Shown piece after piece: positions 53,209-61,613 of a DNA stretch of 64,000 bases (its first letter is position 1; the number at the start of each line of letters is the position of its first letter). The DNA is from Achromobacter sp. ASV32 (GTDB lineage Bacteria; Pseudomonadota; Gammaproteobacteria; Burkholderiales; Burkholderiaceae_B). The position numbers were made by a program, and so were the translations under genes. The notes below the pieces were generated by a model. The model was not told the DNA's origin, ran no database searches, and worked only from the letters and a program-made list of their open reading frames with translations. The stretch lies in the NCBI RefSeq assembly GCF_016428805.1, contig NZ_JAELTJ010000011.1, positions 1-64,000 of the forward strand. Reading direction: 5' to 3'.

Positions 53209-54435
53209 ATGGCCAAGAACCCCGCATACCAAGACGTGACCCCGGCGCCCAGCGCGGGCGCCGCGCCGGCGCGCACGGCCGATGCCGCCCGTGCCGTCCA
53301 GACCCTGGCGGCGCAGCTGGCCGCCACCGCGGTTGAACGCGACCGCGTCGGCGGCCACGCCGCCGCCGAGCGCGAGCGGATCCGCGCCAGCGGCCTGCTG
53401 CGCCTGTCGGTGCCTGCTCAATACGGTGGCTCGGGCGCGCTCTGGTCCACTGTGCTGGCCGCCGTGCGCACGCTGGCCGAGGCCGACAGCGCCCTGGCGC
53501 ACGTGTTCGGCTTTCATCACCTGCAGGTGGCCGGCGTGCTGCTGTACGGCACGCCCGAGCAACATGAGTATTTCCTGCGGCCCACGGTGGAGCGCAACCT
53601 GTTCTGGGGCAACGCGCTCAATCCGCTGGACCGACGGGTGATCGCGCGCGCCGAGCTGGACGGCTACCGCATCGACGGCGTGAAGAATTTCAGTTCCGGG
53701 TCGGTGGGGTCGGACGTGCTGACCTTCACCGCGTGGCACAAGACCTCGGACACCGCGCTGATCGCCGCGCTGCCCACGCGCGCCGAAGGCATCACCGTCA
53801 ACCCCGACTGGGACGCCTTCGGCCAGCGCCAGACCGACAGCGGCACCGTGCGCTTTGACCACGTGCGGCTGGAGCCGATTCAGGTGCTTCAAGGGCCGGG
53901 CGTGACCCCTACGCCGCGCGCCACGCTGCGGTCGCAGGTGGCGCAGCTCGTCATGACCAATCTTTATCTGGGCATTGCCCGCGGCGCCTTGCAGGAAGCG
54001 CGCCGCTATGTGCGCGACGACGCGCGGCCATGGTTCGCCGCGGGCGTGCAGCGCCATGCCGACGATCCGTATGTGCAGGAGCGCTTTGGCGAATTCTGGC
54101 TGCGGGTGCAGGCCGCGCAGGCGCTGGCCGACCTGGCCGGGCAGAAGTTGGACGCGGCGTTGGCGCGCGGGCCGTCGTTGACCGCGGACGAGCGTGGCGA
54201 CGTGGCGGTGGCCGGGGCCCAGGCCAAGGTGCTGGCGCATCGCGCCGCGCTGGAAGTCGGCAATGGCCTGTTCGACGTCACCGGTGCGTCGTCGACCGCG
54301 GCGCGCTATGGCTACGACCGTTTCTGGCGCAACGCCCGCGTGCACACCCTGCACGACCCAGTGGCCTACAAGATCCGCGACCTGGGCCGCTATGCCTTGC
54401 TGGACCAGATTCCCGAGCCGACCGCCTACTCCTGA
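53209..54435 (+). CDS. SfnB/DszC-like acyl-CoA dehydrogenase-fold flavoprotein, copy 3
   Basis: This 408-residue flavoprotein shares the superfamily C terminus (RFWRNARVHTLHDPVAYKIRDLG) with the two SfnB copies but is more distant. It has SALAHVFGFHHLQVAG in place of SLGQIPQNH and ends differently. DszC-like monooxygenases oxidise thiophene sulfur with FMNH2. It opens the four-gene insert between ssuC and ssuB. Confidence 0.88.
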   Translation: MAKNPAYQDVTPAPSAGAAPARTADAARAVQTLAAQLAATAVERDRVGGHAAAERERIRASGLLRLSVPAQYGGSGALWSTVLAAVRTLAEADSALAHVFGFHHLQVAGVLLYGTPEQHEYFLRPTVERNLFWGNALNPLDRRVIARAELDGYRIDGVKNFSSGSVGSDVLTFTAWHKTSDTALIAALPTRAEGITVNPDWDAFGQRQTDSGTVRFDHVRLEPIQVLQGPGVTPTPRATLRSQVAQLVMTNLYLGIARGALQEARRYVRDDARPWFAAGVQRHADDPYVQERFGEFWLRVQAAQALADLAGQKLDAALARGPSLTADERGDVAVAGAQAKVLAHRAALEVGNGLFDVTGASSTAARYGYDRFWRNARVHTLHDPVAYKIRDLGRYALLDQIPEPTAYS

Positions 54436-54463
54436 CCCGCATGACTTCCCTTCTTCTTCCCAG

Positions 54464-55273
54464 ATGACCGATATTTCTTCCCTTTCCGCCGTTGCCGCGG
54501 TGCCGCAGCCCCTCATCCGCCTGGATGGGGTGAGCAAGTCGTTCGCCACGCGGGCCGGCCGCTTTGACGCCGTGCGCAACGTGTCGCTGTCGATCCGCGC
54601 CGGCGACACCTTTGGCATCATCGGCAAGAGCGGCGCGGGTAAGTCCACCCTGCTGCGCCTGATCAATCTGCTGGAACGTCCCGATGAAGGCACGGTGCGG
54701 GTCGCCGGCACCGAGCTCACGGCGCTGGTCAAGCGCGACCTGCGCGCCGCGCGTCAGAACATCGGCATGATCTTCCAGCAGTTCAACCTGCTGCAGAACG
54801 AAACGGTTTTCGAGAATGTGGCCTTTGCGCTGCGCGTGCATGGCGGGCGCGGCCGCGAACAGATCGCGGCGCGGGTGCGCGAATGCCTGGATATCGTCGG
54901 GCTGACCGACAAGACCGCCAGCTACCCGGCGCAGTTGTCCGGCGGCCAGAAGCAACGCGTGGCCATCGCCCGCGCCCTGGCCAGCGAGCCGGCGGTGCTG
55001 CTGTGCGACGAACCGACCTCGGCACTGGACCCCGAAACCACCCGTTCGGTGCTGAGCGTGCTGCGCGACATCAACAAGCGTCTGGGCGTGACCATCGTGA
55101 TCGTCACGCACGAACTGGCGGTGGTGCGCGCGCTTTGCCGCCACGTGGCGGTGATGGAAAACGGCGAAGTGCTTGAACAGGCCGAGATCTCGGGCGCCGG
55201 CGTGCACCTGTCGTCGGCGCTGGGCCGCGAACTCATCCGCGAGGCCACCCACCCCTACGAAGAGGTTGCATAG
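54464..55273 (+). CDS. Methionine-type ABC transporter ATPase (MetN-like, no NIL domain)
   Basis: This ATPase has 269 residues with Walker A GKSGAGKST, signature LSGGQKQRVA and Walker B LLCDEPTSALDP. The Q-loop (MIFQQFNLLQNETVFENVAF) is of the MetN kind. Typical MetN proteins have about 340 residues because of a C-terminal ligand-sensing NIL domain. That domain is missing here, so transport is probably not trans-inhibited by methionine. metI starts directly after the stop. Confidence 0.9.
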   Translation: MTDISSLSAVAAVPQPLIRLDGVSKSFATRAGRFDAVRNVSLSIRAGDTFGIIGKSGAGKSTLLRLINLLERPDEGTVRVAGTELTALVKRDLRAARQNIGMIFQQFNLLQNETVFENVAFALRVHGGRGREQIAARVRECLDIVGLTDKTASYPAQLSGGQKQRVAIARALASEPAVLLCDEPTSALDPETTRSVLSVLRDINKRLGVTIVIVTHELAVVRALCRHVAVMENGEVLEQAEISGAGVHLSSALGRELIREATHPYEEVA

Positions 55274-55936
55274 ATGCTCGACACCTTTGTGCAGTTGCTG
55301 CCCGAACTGGGCGTGGCGGTCGGCCAGACCTTCCTGATGCTGGGCATCGCGCTGGCCGCGTCGATCCTGCTGGGCGGGCCGCTGGGCGTGCTGGTGTTCC
55401 TGACCGGGCCCGGCCAGTCGCTGGATCGCCCGGTGGCGCATCGCCTGCTGAGCTGGACGGTCAATACCGTGCGCTCGTTCCCGTTCATCATCCTGCTGGT
55501 GGCGCTGGTGCCGTTCACGCGGGTCATCGCCGGCACCTCCATCGGTCCGGTGGCGGCGGCGGTGCCGCTGTCGTTCGCCGCGATTCCGTATTTCGCCCGC
55601 CTGGTCGAACAGTGCCTGCGCGAAGTGCCGCGCGGCGTCATCGAGGCGGCGCACGCGGCGGGCGCGTCCGAACTGCAGATCGTGCGCCGCGTGCTGCTGG
55701 TCGAGGCCCGCTCGGGCCTGGTGCTGGCGCTGACCGTGCTGGCCGTCAGCTTCCTGTCCTATTCCGCGGTGGCGGGCGTGGTGGGCGGCGGCGGTATCGG
55801 CGACCTGGCCATCCGCTATGGCTATTACCGTTTCCAGACCGACGTGATGGTGCTCACCGTGGCGCTGCTCGTGGTGCTGGTGCAGATCATCCAGTTCGCC
55901 GGCAATACCGTCGCGCGACGCATCGACAAACGCTGA
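55274..55936 (+). CDS. Methionine-type ABC transporter permease (MetI-like)
   Basis: This inner-membrane subunit has 220 residues and five to six hydrophobic segments. It shows MetI marks SWTVNTVRSFPFIILLVALVPF, the EAA loop (VIEAAHAAGASELQIVRRVLLVEA) and SYSAVAGVVGGGGIGDLAIRYGY. It begins at the base after the metN-like stop. Confidence 0.93.
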   Translation: MLDTFVQLLPELGVAVGQTFLMLGIALAASILLGGPLGVLVFLTGPGQSLDRPVAHRLLSWTVNTVRSFPFIILLVALVPFTRVIAGTSIGPVAAAVPLSFAAIPYFARLVEQCLREVPRGVIEAAHAAGASELQIVRRVLLVEARSGLVLALTVLAVSFLSYSAVAGVVGGGGIGDLAIRYGYYRFQTDVMVLTVALLVVLVQIIQFAGNTVARRIDKR

Positions 55937-55952
55937 CCCGAGAGGCAAGACC

Positions 55953-56786
55953 ATGTCCGTCACCCGCAATCTCCTGAGCCTGGCGCTGGCCGCCGCCGCG
56001 CTGTCACTGTCCGCGGGCGCGCAAGCCGCCGATCCCGCCAAAAAGGAAATCGTCTTCGGCGCCACGGCCGGCCCCTACAGCGACCAGATCAAGCTGGGCA
56101 TCAAGCCCATCCTGGAAAAGCAGGGCTACACCGTGCGCATCGTCGAATTCAACGACTACGTGCAGCCCAATTTCGCGCTGGCGCAGGGCGCGCTGGACGC
56201 CAACGCGTTCCAGCACATCGTGTACCTGAAGAACTTCGCCGCCAAGAACAAGCTGGAACTGTCCGAACTGGTCAAGGTGCCCACCGCGCCCATCGCCATC
56301 TACAGCCGCAAGTACAAGAGCGTGGAGGCGGCGCCGGAAGGCGTGAGCGTGGCGGTGCCCAACGACCCGACCAACCAGGCGCGCGCGCTGGTGGTGCTGC
56401 AGGAACTGGGCTGGATCAAGCTGCGCGAGGGCTACGACCCGCTGCAGGTGTCCGAGAAGGACGTGGCCGTGAACACCAGGAAGATCAAGCTGATCCCGCT
56501 GGAAGCCGCGCAACTGCCGCGTTCGCTGGAAGACACCGACTATTCGTTCGTGAACGGCAACTTCGCGCTGGCCTCGGGCTTGAAGCTGACCGAGGCGCTG
56601 GCGCTGGAGAAGACCACGCCGACCTACCAGAACCTGGTGGCGGTGCGCACGGCCGACCTGGACAAGCCCTACGTCAAGGACATCGCCGCCGCTTACGCAT
56701 CGCCCGAGTTCCTGGCCGTGACCGAAAAGTCGTTCGCCGGTTTCGTCAAGACCGACTATCAGCAGAAGCTGGCCGCGGTCCGCTGA
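55953..56786 (+). CDS. Methionine-type ABC transporter binding protein (MetQ-like)
   Basis: This periplasmic NlpA-family protein has 277 residues with a signal peptide ending near AQAAD and no lipobox. Blocks are VEFNDYVQPNFALAQGALDANAFQHIVYL and IKLIPLEAAQLPRSLED. It completes the metNIQ-like importer inserted between ssuC and ssuB. The MetQ-like protein at the head of the operon may share the same permease. Confidence 0.92.
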   Translation: MSVTRNLLSLALAAAALSLSAGAQAADPAKKEIVFGATAGPYSDQIKLGIKPILEKQGYTVRIVEFNDYVQPNFALAQGALDANAFQHIVYLKNFAAKNKLELSELVKVPTAPIAIYSRKYKSVEAAPEGVSVAVPNDPTNQARALVVLQELGWIKLREGYDPLQVSEKDVAVNTRKIKLIPLEAAQLPRSLEDTDYSFVNGNFALASGLKLTEALALEKTTPTYQNLVAVRTADLDKPYVKDIAAAYASPEFLAVTEKSFAGFVKTDYQQKLAAVR

Positions 56787-56813
56787 CGCGCGCCGCACTG
56801 GGAGGCTCCGGCC

Positions 56814-57716
56814 ATGTTCATCAACCCCAACGAGTTCGAGCTGCTGCAGCACCTGGACGTGCCGGGGCGGATCGAGCCGGACACGCCGCCCGCAGAACCG
56901 CCGGGTCAGGCCGCGCTGCGCGTGACCCTGCGCCGCCTGTCCAAGTGCTATGGCGAGCGCGTGGTGCTGGACGGGCTGGACCTGGAGTTCGCGCCCGGCG
57001 AGTTCGTGGCCGTGGTGGGGCAGAGCGGCTGCGGCAAGAGCACGCTGCTGCGTCTGTTGGCCGGTCTGGAGACGGCCAGCGGCGAGCAGGGCGGCCTGCC
57101 GGTGCGTTCGCCCGTGCTGTTCGACAACTTTCCGCAGTGGTCGGCCGATAGCCGGGTGCGGATGATGTTCCAGGATGCGCGGCTGCTGCCCTGGAAGCGC
57201 GTGCTGCAGAACGTGGCGCTGGGCCTGCCGGGCCACGCCCAGGCGCAGGCCGCCGCCGTCTTGCGCCAGGTGGGCCTGGGCGACCGCGGCGGCGACTGGC
57301 CCGCGCAGCTGTCCGGCGGCCAGCGCCAGCGCGTGGCGTTGGCCCGGGCGCTGGTGCACCGGCCGGGCCTGTTGCTGCTGGACGAGCCGCTGGGCGCGCT
57401 GGATGCGCTGACGCGCATCGGCATGCAGCAACTGATTGAAGACATCTGGCGGCGCGACGGTTTCACGGCGGTGCTGGTCACGCACGATGTCGGTGAGGCC
57501 GTGGCGTTGGCCGACCGCATCCTGGTCATCGAGGACGGCCGGGTGGCTTTGGACGAGCGCGTGGAACTCGCCCGGCCCCGCGCGCGCGGCTCGGCCGCGT
57601 TTGCGGCGCTGGAGGCGCGGGTGCTGCGCGTCGTGATGAAACAGGAAACACCGGAAGAAGGGGACAGGCCCCTGGCCCCGGTCATACAGATCCGGCACCT
57701 GCGGCTGGCGGTATAG
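56814..57716 (+). CDS. ssuB: Aliphatic sulfonate ABC transporter ATPase SsuB
   Basis: This ATPase has 300 residues with Walker [10 protein letters not shown], the [23 protein letters not shown]-loop typical of SsuB/TauB, signature [11 protein letters not shown] and Walker [14 protein letters not shown]. It has an N-terminal extension of about 35 residues and a C-terminal extension of about 45. It should energise SsuC despite being encoded 3.6 kb away. A terminator follows. Confidence 0.92.
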   Translation: MFINPNEFELLQHLDVPGRIEPDTPPAEPPGQAALRVTLRRLSKCYGERVVLDGLDLEFAPGEFVAVVGQSGCGKSTLLRLLAGLETASGEQGGLPVRSPVLFDNFPQWSADSRVRMMFQDARLLPWKRVLQNVALGLPGHAQAQAAAVLRQVGLGDRGGDWPAQLSGGQRQRVALARALVHRPGLLLLDEPLGALDALTRIGMQQLIEDIWRRDGFTAVLVTHDVGEAVALADRILVIEDGRVALDERVELARPRARGSAAFAALEARVLRVVMKQETPEEGDRPLAPVIQIRHLRLAV

Positions 57717-57759
57717 CGCCGTCCAGCCCGGGCCGCCACCGCGGTTCCATGCGCCGGCG

Positions 57760-57793
57760 CCGGTAAAGCGCAGGCGCCTGTCACCGGTTTTTT
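57760..57793 (+). terminator. Intrinsic terminator after ssuB
   Basis: CCGGT (57760-57764) pairs with ACCGG (57783-57787), enclosing the palindrome CAGGCGCCTG (57771-57780), and six T follow at 57788-57793. It may give partial read-through into ssuF, whose ribosome site lies 20 nt further on. Confidence 0.65.
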
Positions 57794-57814
57794 CTATTAC
57801 TTAGGAGCAGGACC

Positions 57815-58030
57815 ATGAGCATTCAATCCATCAACGCCCGCAACCAGTTCCGCGGCAAGATCAAGGAAATCATCCTGGGCCCGGTGGTCTCGGAGGTCGA
57901 CGTGGACACCCCCGCCGGCATCGTCACGTCGGTCATCACCACCCGTTCCGTCAAGGAACTGGACCTGCAGGTGGGCACCGAAGTGCTGGCTTTCGTCAAG
58001 GCCACCGAGGTCTCGGTCGCCAAGTTGTAA
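57815..58030 (+). CDS. ssuF: Molbindin-like protein SsuF (TOBE/Mop domain)
   Basis: This 71-residue protein is a single Mop/TOBE domain with the pattern SINARNQFRGKIKEIILGPVVSEVDV and a C-terminal EVLAFVKATEVSVAKL. In Pseudomonas putida the last gene of ssuEADCBF encodes such a protein and is needed for sulfonate use. The position after ssuB supports the same name here. The ribosome site is TTAGGAG. Its molecular role is still unclear; it may bind molybdate or another oxyanion. Confidence 0.88.
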   Translation: MSIQSINARNQFRGKIKEIILGPVVSEVDVDTPAGIVTSVITTRSVKELDLQVGTEVLAFVKATEVSVAKL

Positions 58031-58149
58031 GCGACCCCTGCCCGAAATTGGCGCTTGTCCGGCGCCGGTTTCGGGATATATTGTCTACGCGGTATCCGGC
58101 GGTTCCATCCTGCTTGTAGCTGTTGCGTTGCGAACATGGAGAACGGGAA

Positions 58150-59547
58150 ATGCGTCGACTGCAAGCGTGGTTCATCGGCTGCCTGTGTCTGGGCCTGGCC
58201 GTCTGCCTGCCCGCCATGGCGCAGGCCAAGCTCGACAAGGGGCAGCTCGACCAGCTGCTGGCGCCCGTGGCGCTGTATCCCGATGCCCTCCTGTCCCAGG
58301 TCCTCATGGGGGCCACCTACCCCGGCGACATCGCCGCCGCGGCCCAGTGGTCCGCAGCGCACACCGACGTGTCGGGCGATGCGGCCGTCAAGGCGGTTGA
58401 GCCTGAATCCTGGGATCCCAGCGTCAAGTCCCTGGTGGCGTTCCCCTCGGTCATGGACCTGATGGGCCGCCAGCCGGCGTGGGTGAAATCGGTGGGCGAT
58501 GCCTTCCTGGCGCAGCCGGACGACGTGATGGATTCCGTGCAGCGGCTGCGGGCCCAGGCCCGCCAGGCCGGCAACCTGAAGAGCACGCCGCAGCAGAAGG
58601 TGACGTCCAGCGACACCGGCGGCAAGACCGTGGTGGTGATCGAGCCGGCCGATCCGCAGGTGATCTACGTGCCCAGCTACAACCCCACCGTGGTCTACGG
58701 CGCATGGCCCTATCCCGCCTATCCCCCCGCCTACTATCCGCCACCGCCGGGGTCCGTGTTCGCCACTTCGCTGGTAGCCGGCATCGGCTTCGGCCTGGGC
58801 GTTGCCGCCGTGGATTCCCTCTGGGGCGGCTTTAACTGGGGCCACCATGACGTGGACATCAACGTCAACCGGTACAACAACATCAACGTGAACCAGCGCA
58901 TCAACGCGGCCAACGTGAGCGGCAACCGCGTGGCGTGGCAGCACAACCCCGCCAACCGCGGCAGCGCACCCTACGCCGACCCGGCCAGCCGCCAGAAGTT
59001 CGACAGCCAGCGCCAGGCCGGTCTGCAGAACCGGCCTGGCGCCAGCCGCCCGCCACCCGCGCCCGGTTCGCGCGAGGCCGCGCGCGACCGCGCCGCGCAA
59101 TCCTTCCAGGGCCGCACCGGCCAGTCCATCCCGGGTCATGCCGAGCCGCGCGGTGGCGACCGCCTGGGGCAAGGCGGCGCCGGCACCCGGACCCCGGGCG
59201 CCGGACGCGAGCCCTCGGCGGACCGCCACGCGCCGGGCACAGACCGGCGTGCGCCTTCGGCCGACCATCGCGCCTCTTCGGCGGATCGTGATGCGGCAGC
59301 CCAGCGTCAGCGCGCGGATGCCGCCGCGGCGCGCGACCGTTCACGCGCCAATAACGGCAACAACGCCCTGCGCGACGCCGGCAACGGCGACCGCATGCGC
59401 CAGCAGGCGCAACGCGGCGAACGGGCGGCTCCCGCCGCGCGCGGCGGCGACGGCGTCCGCGCGGGCGGCGGTGGACGAGCCGGCGGCGGGGGGGGCGGGC
59501 ATATCGGTGGCGGCGGTGGCGGTGGCCATTTCGGCGGCCGGAGGTAG
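58150..59547 (+). CDS. DUF3300 family exported protein
   Basis: The 465 residues begin at an ATG with GGAG and have a signal peptide ending at AMAQA. DUF3300 follows (about 26-270): LAPVALYPDALLSQVLMGATYPGDI, DPQVIYVPSYNPTVVYG, and GSVFATSLVAGIGFGLG. The C-terminal 200 residues are low-complexity: Arg/Asp/Ala-rich, then a Gly-His tail (GGGHIGGGGGGGHFGGRR). The role is unknown. It is followed at once by a DUF2950 gene, a pairing common in proteobacteria. Confidence 0.9.
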   Translation: MRRLQAWFIGCLCLGLAVCLPAMAQAKLDKGQLDQLLAPVALYPDALLSQVLMGATYPGDIAAAAQWSAAHTDVSGDAAVKAVEPESWDPSVKSLVAFPSVMDLMGRQPAWVKSVGDAFLAQPDDVMDSVQRLRAQARQAGNLKSTPQQKVTSSDTGGKTVVVIEPADPQVIYVPSYNPTVVYGAWPYPAYPPAYYPPPPGSVFATSLVAGIGFGLGVAAVDSLWGGFNWGHHDVDINVNRYNNINVNQRINAANVSGNRVAWQHNPANRGSAPYADPASRQKFDSQRQAGLQNRPGASRPPPAPGSREAARDRAAQSFQGRTGQSIPGHAEPRGGDRLGQGGAGTRTPGAGREPSADRHAPGTDRRAPSADHRASSADRDAAAQRQRADAAAARDRSRANNGNNALRDAGNGDRMRQQAQRGERAAPAARGGDGVRAGGGGRAGGGGGGHIGGGGGGGHFGGRR

Positions 59548-59552
59548 GCACC

Positions 59553-60446
59553 ATGAACAGCGGAGTCTCCATGATGAATGCGCTTGCCCGTAAATCCTGC
59601 CGCGGCATCCGCCTGGCCGGTGCCGCCGCGCTGCTGGCGCTGGCGGGCCTGGCCGCGCCCGCCGCGGCGCAACAGGTGTATCCCACGCCGCAGGCCGCGG
59701 CCGACGCGTTCGGCGACGCCCTGGCCACCAGCGACCACGATGCCATTGCCAAGGTGCTGGGGCCGGATTACCGGCAGATCGTGCCGGGCGGCGTGGCGCA
59801 GGACGATGTCTACCGTTTCCTGGCCGCCTGGGCCCGCAAGCACGAAGTCGTGGCCGATGGCGACCGGCGCGCCTGGCTGGCCGTGGGCGATTCCGGGTGG
59901 ACCATGGCGGTGCCGATCGTGCGCGTGGCGCAGGGTTGGCGGTTCGATCCTGTCGCGGGCAAGGCGGAAATCCGCCGCCGCACCATCGGCCGCAATGAAC
60001 TGAACACCATCGACACCTTGCGCGAGCTGCAGGCGGCGCAGGCCCGTTACCGGGACGGCGTGGGCCAGGGCCGGTACGCGGACCGGCTGGTCAGCCGGCC
60101 AGGCGCCACCGACGGCCTGTACTGGCCCGAGCTGCCGGGCTATCCCGCGCAGGCCTTTGGCCCCGACGCGCTGGCGATGGGGCCGGACGTGCCGGTGGCG
60201 GATGCGTATTTCGGCTACCGCTACAAGGTATTGCCGGCGCGCGAGGGCGGCGGTTACTGGATTCTCGCCTGGCCCGCCCGCTACGGTCAGACGGGCATCG
60301 GCAGTTTCGTTATTGGTGCGCAGGGCGGGGTGCGCGAAGCAGACCTGGGCGCCAACACCGCCAGCCGCGCGGCCAGGCTTCAGGGCACCGACGTGTCATT
60401 CGGCACCTTCCGCGATGTCGGCCCGCAATCCGCTGTCGCGAAATGA
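59553..60446 (+). CDS. DUF2950 family exported protein
   Basis: This 297-residue protein has a signal peptide ending near AAAQQ. Family blocks are VYPTPQAAADAFGDAL, DTLRELQAAQARYRD, DGLYWP, and YFGYRYKVL. It begins six bases after the DUF3300 stop, so both are made together and probably act together in the envelope. An ATG at 59571 (MMNAL...) is an alternative start. Confidence 0.9.
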   Translation: MNSGVSMMNALARKSCRGIRLAGAAALLALAGLAAPAAAQQVYPTPQAAADAFGDALATSDHDAIAKVLGPDYRQIVPGGVAQDDVYRFLAAWARKHEVVADGDRRAWLAVGDSGWTMAVPIVRVAQGWRFDPVAGKAEIRRRTIGRNELNTIDTLRELQAAQARYRDGVGQGRYADRLVSRPGATDGLYWPELPGYPAQAFGPDALAMGPDVPVADAYFGYRYKVLPAREGGGYWILAWPARYGQTGIGSFVIGAQGGVREADLGANTASRAARLQGTDVSFGTFRDVGPQSAVAK

Positions 60447-60475
60447 TTTTTCCGATTGTTGCGAACCTGTCTCGG

Positions 60476-60507
60476 CCGGCCTTGTTGCGGTGTCGCAACA
60501 GGGCCGG
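60476..60507. terminator. Strong GC hairpin after DUF2950 gene
   Basis: CCGGCCTTGTTGCG (60476-60489) pairs with CGCAACAGGGCCGG (60494-60507) with one G-T pair and a 4-nt loop. There is no T run, so it is either a weak terminator or a stabilising 3-prime end. Confidence 0.45.
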
Positions 60508-60623
60508 GGCTTTGCCCGGAGCGCGCCGGCTTACGTTTTTGCTTACGGTTTTTTGACAGGCGGCTATGCCAAAATGGCGGGCATTGGGATCGGCTCCCGA
60601 TCCCCTTTTGTCGGACCTGGAAA

Positions 60624-61613
60624 TTGAATCCCTTGCATTTTGTCCGCTGCGCCATTCTCGGCGCAGGGATGGCGCTCAGCGCCGCCGCGGTGTCTGCCCC
60701 CATCTTTGTCCTGAACTCCCTGGACGCCAACGTCAGCATCGTCGACCCCGCCACCTACACGGAAGTGCGGCGCGTGCCCACGGGCAAGGAACCGCATCAC
60801 CTGTATCTCACGCCTGACAAGAAGTCCCTGATGGTGGCCAATGCCACGGGCGACTCGATCACGCTGATGGACCCCAACACCGGCGAGGTGCAGCGCACCC
60901 TGACCGGTATCGTCGATCCCTACCAGCTGCAGTTCTCGCCGGACATGAAGTGGTTCGTCACGGCCGCCAACCGCCTGGACCACATCGACATCTACGCCTG
61001 GAAGCCGCTGGAAAAAGGCTTTGACCTGAAACTGGTCAAGCGCATTCCCGCCGGCAAGACGCCCAGCCACATCATGATCGACGCCAAGAGCACCACGGCG
61101 TACGTCACGCTGCAAGACAGCGACCAGCTCATCGCCATCGACCTGGCCACGCAGACGCCCAAATGGACCGTCTCCACCGGCAAGACGCCGGCCGACGTGT
61201 TCCTGACCCCCGACCAGAAGACGCTGCTGGTGGCCCTGACCGGCGATTCCTACGTCGAGGCCTACGACGTCAGCAACGGTCCGGCCAAGCTGATTTCCCG
61301 CATCAAGACCGCCGCCGGCGCGCACGCCTTCCGCGCGCAGGGCGACAAGCGCCACCTGTTCGTCAGCAACCGCACCGCCAACTCCATCAGCCGCATCGAC
61401 CTGCAGACGCTGGCCGTGGTCGATACCTTCCCCGTGCCGGGCGGCCCGGATTGCATGGACGTGCTGGCCGACGGCAAGACGCTGCTGGTCACTTCGCGCT
61501 GGGCGCGCAAGCTCACCGTGGTCGACCTGGACCAGAAAAAGGTCGTCAAGCAGGTCAACGTGGGCAAGTCGCCGCACGGGGTCTGGACGCTGAACCATGC
61601 GCCAACCCGCTAA
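60624..61613 (+). CDS. YVTN-type beta-propeller exported protein
   Basis: The 329 residues form about seven beta-propeller blades (VSIVDPATYTEVRRVPTG, DSITLMDPNTGEVQRTL, and similar). The TTG at 60624 gives an N terminus (M)NPLHFVRCAILGAGMALSAA that makes a signal peptide. The first ATG (60669) would cut it short. Such propellers often bind partners or act as dehydrogenase companions. The stop lies inside the next gene, which starts 17 nt earlier, so translation is coupled with the deacetylase. Confidence 0.85.
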   Translation: MNPLHFVRCAILGAGMALSAAAVSAPIFVLNSLDANVSIVDPATYTEVRRVPTGKEPHHLYLTPDKKSLMVANATGDSITLMDPNTGEVQRTLTGIVDPYQLQFSPDMKWFVTAANRLDHIDIYAWKPLEKGFDLKLVKRIPAGKTPSHIMIDAKSTTAYVTLQDSDQLIAIDLATQTPKWTVSTGKTPADVFLTPDQKTLLVALTGDSYVEAYDVSNGPAKLISRIKTAAGAHAFRAQGDKRHLFVSNRTANSISRIDLQTLAVVDTFPVPGGPDCMDVLADGKTLLVTSRWARKLTVVDLDQKKVVKQVNVGKSPHGVWTLNHAPTR

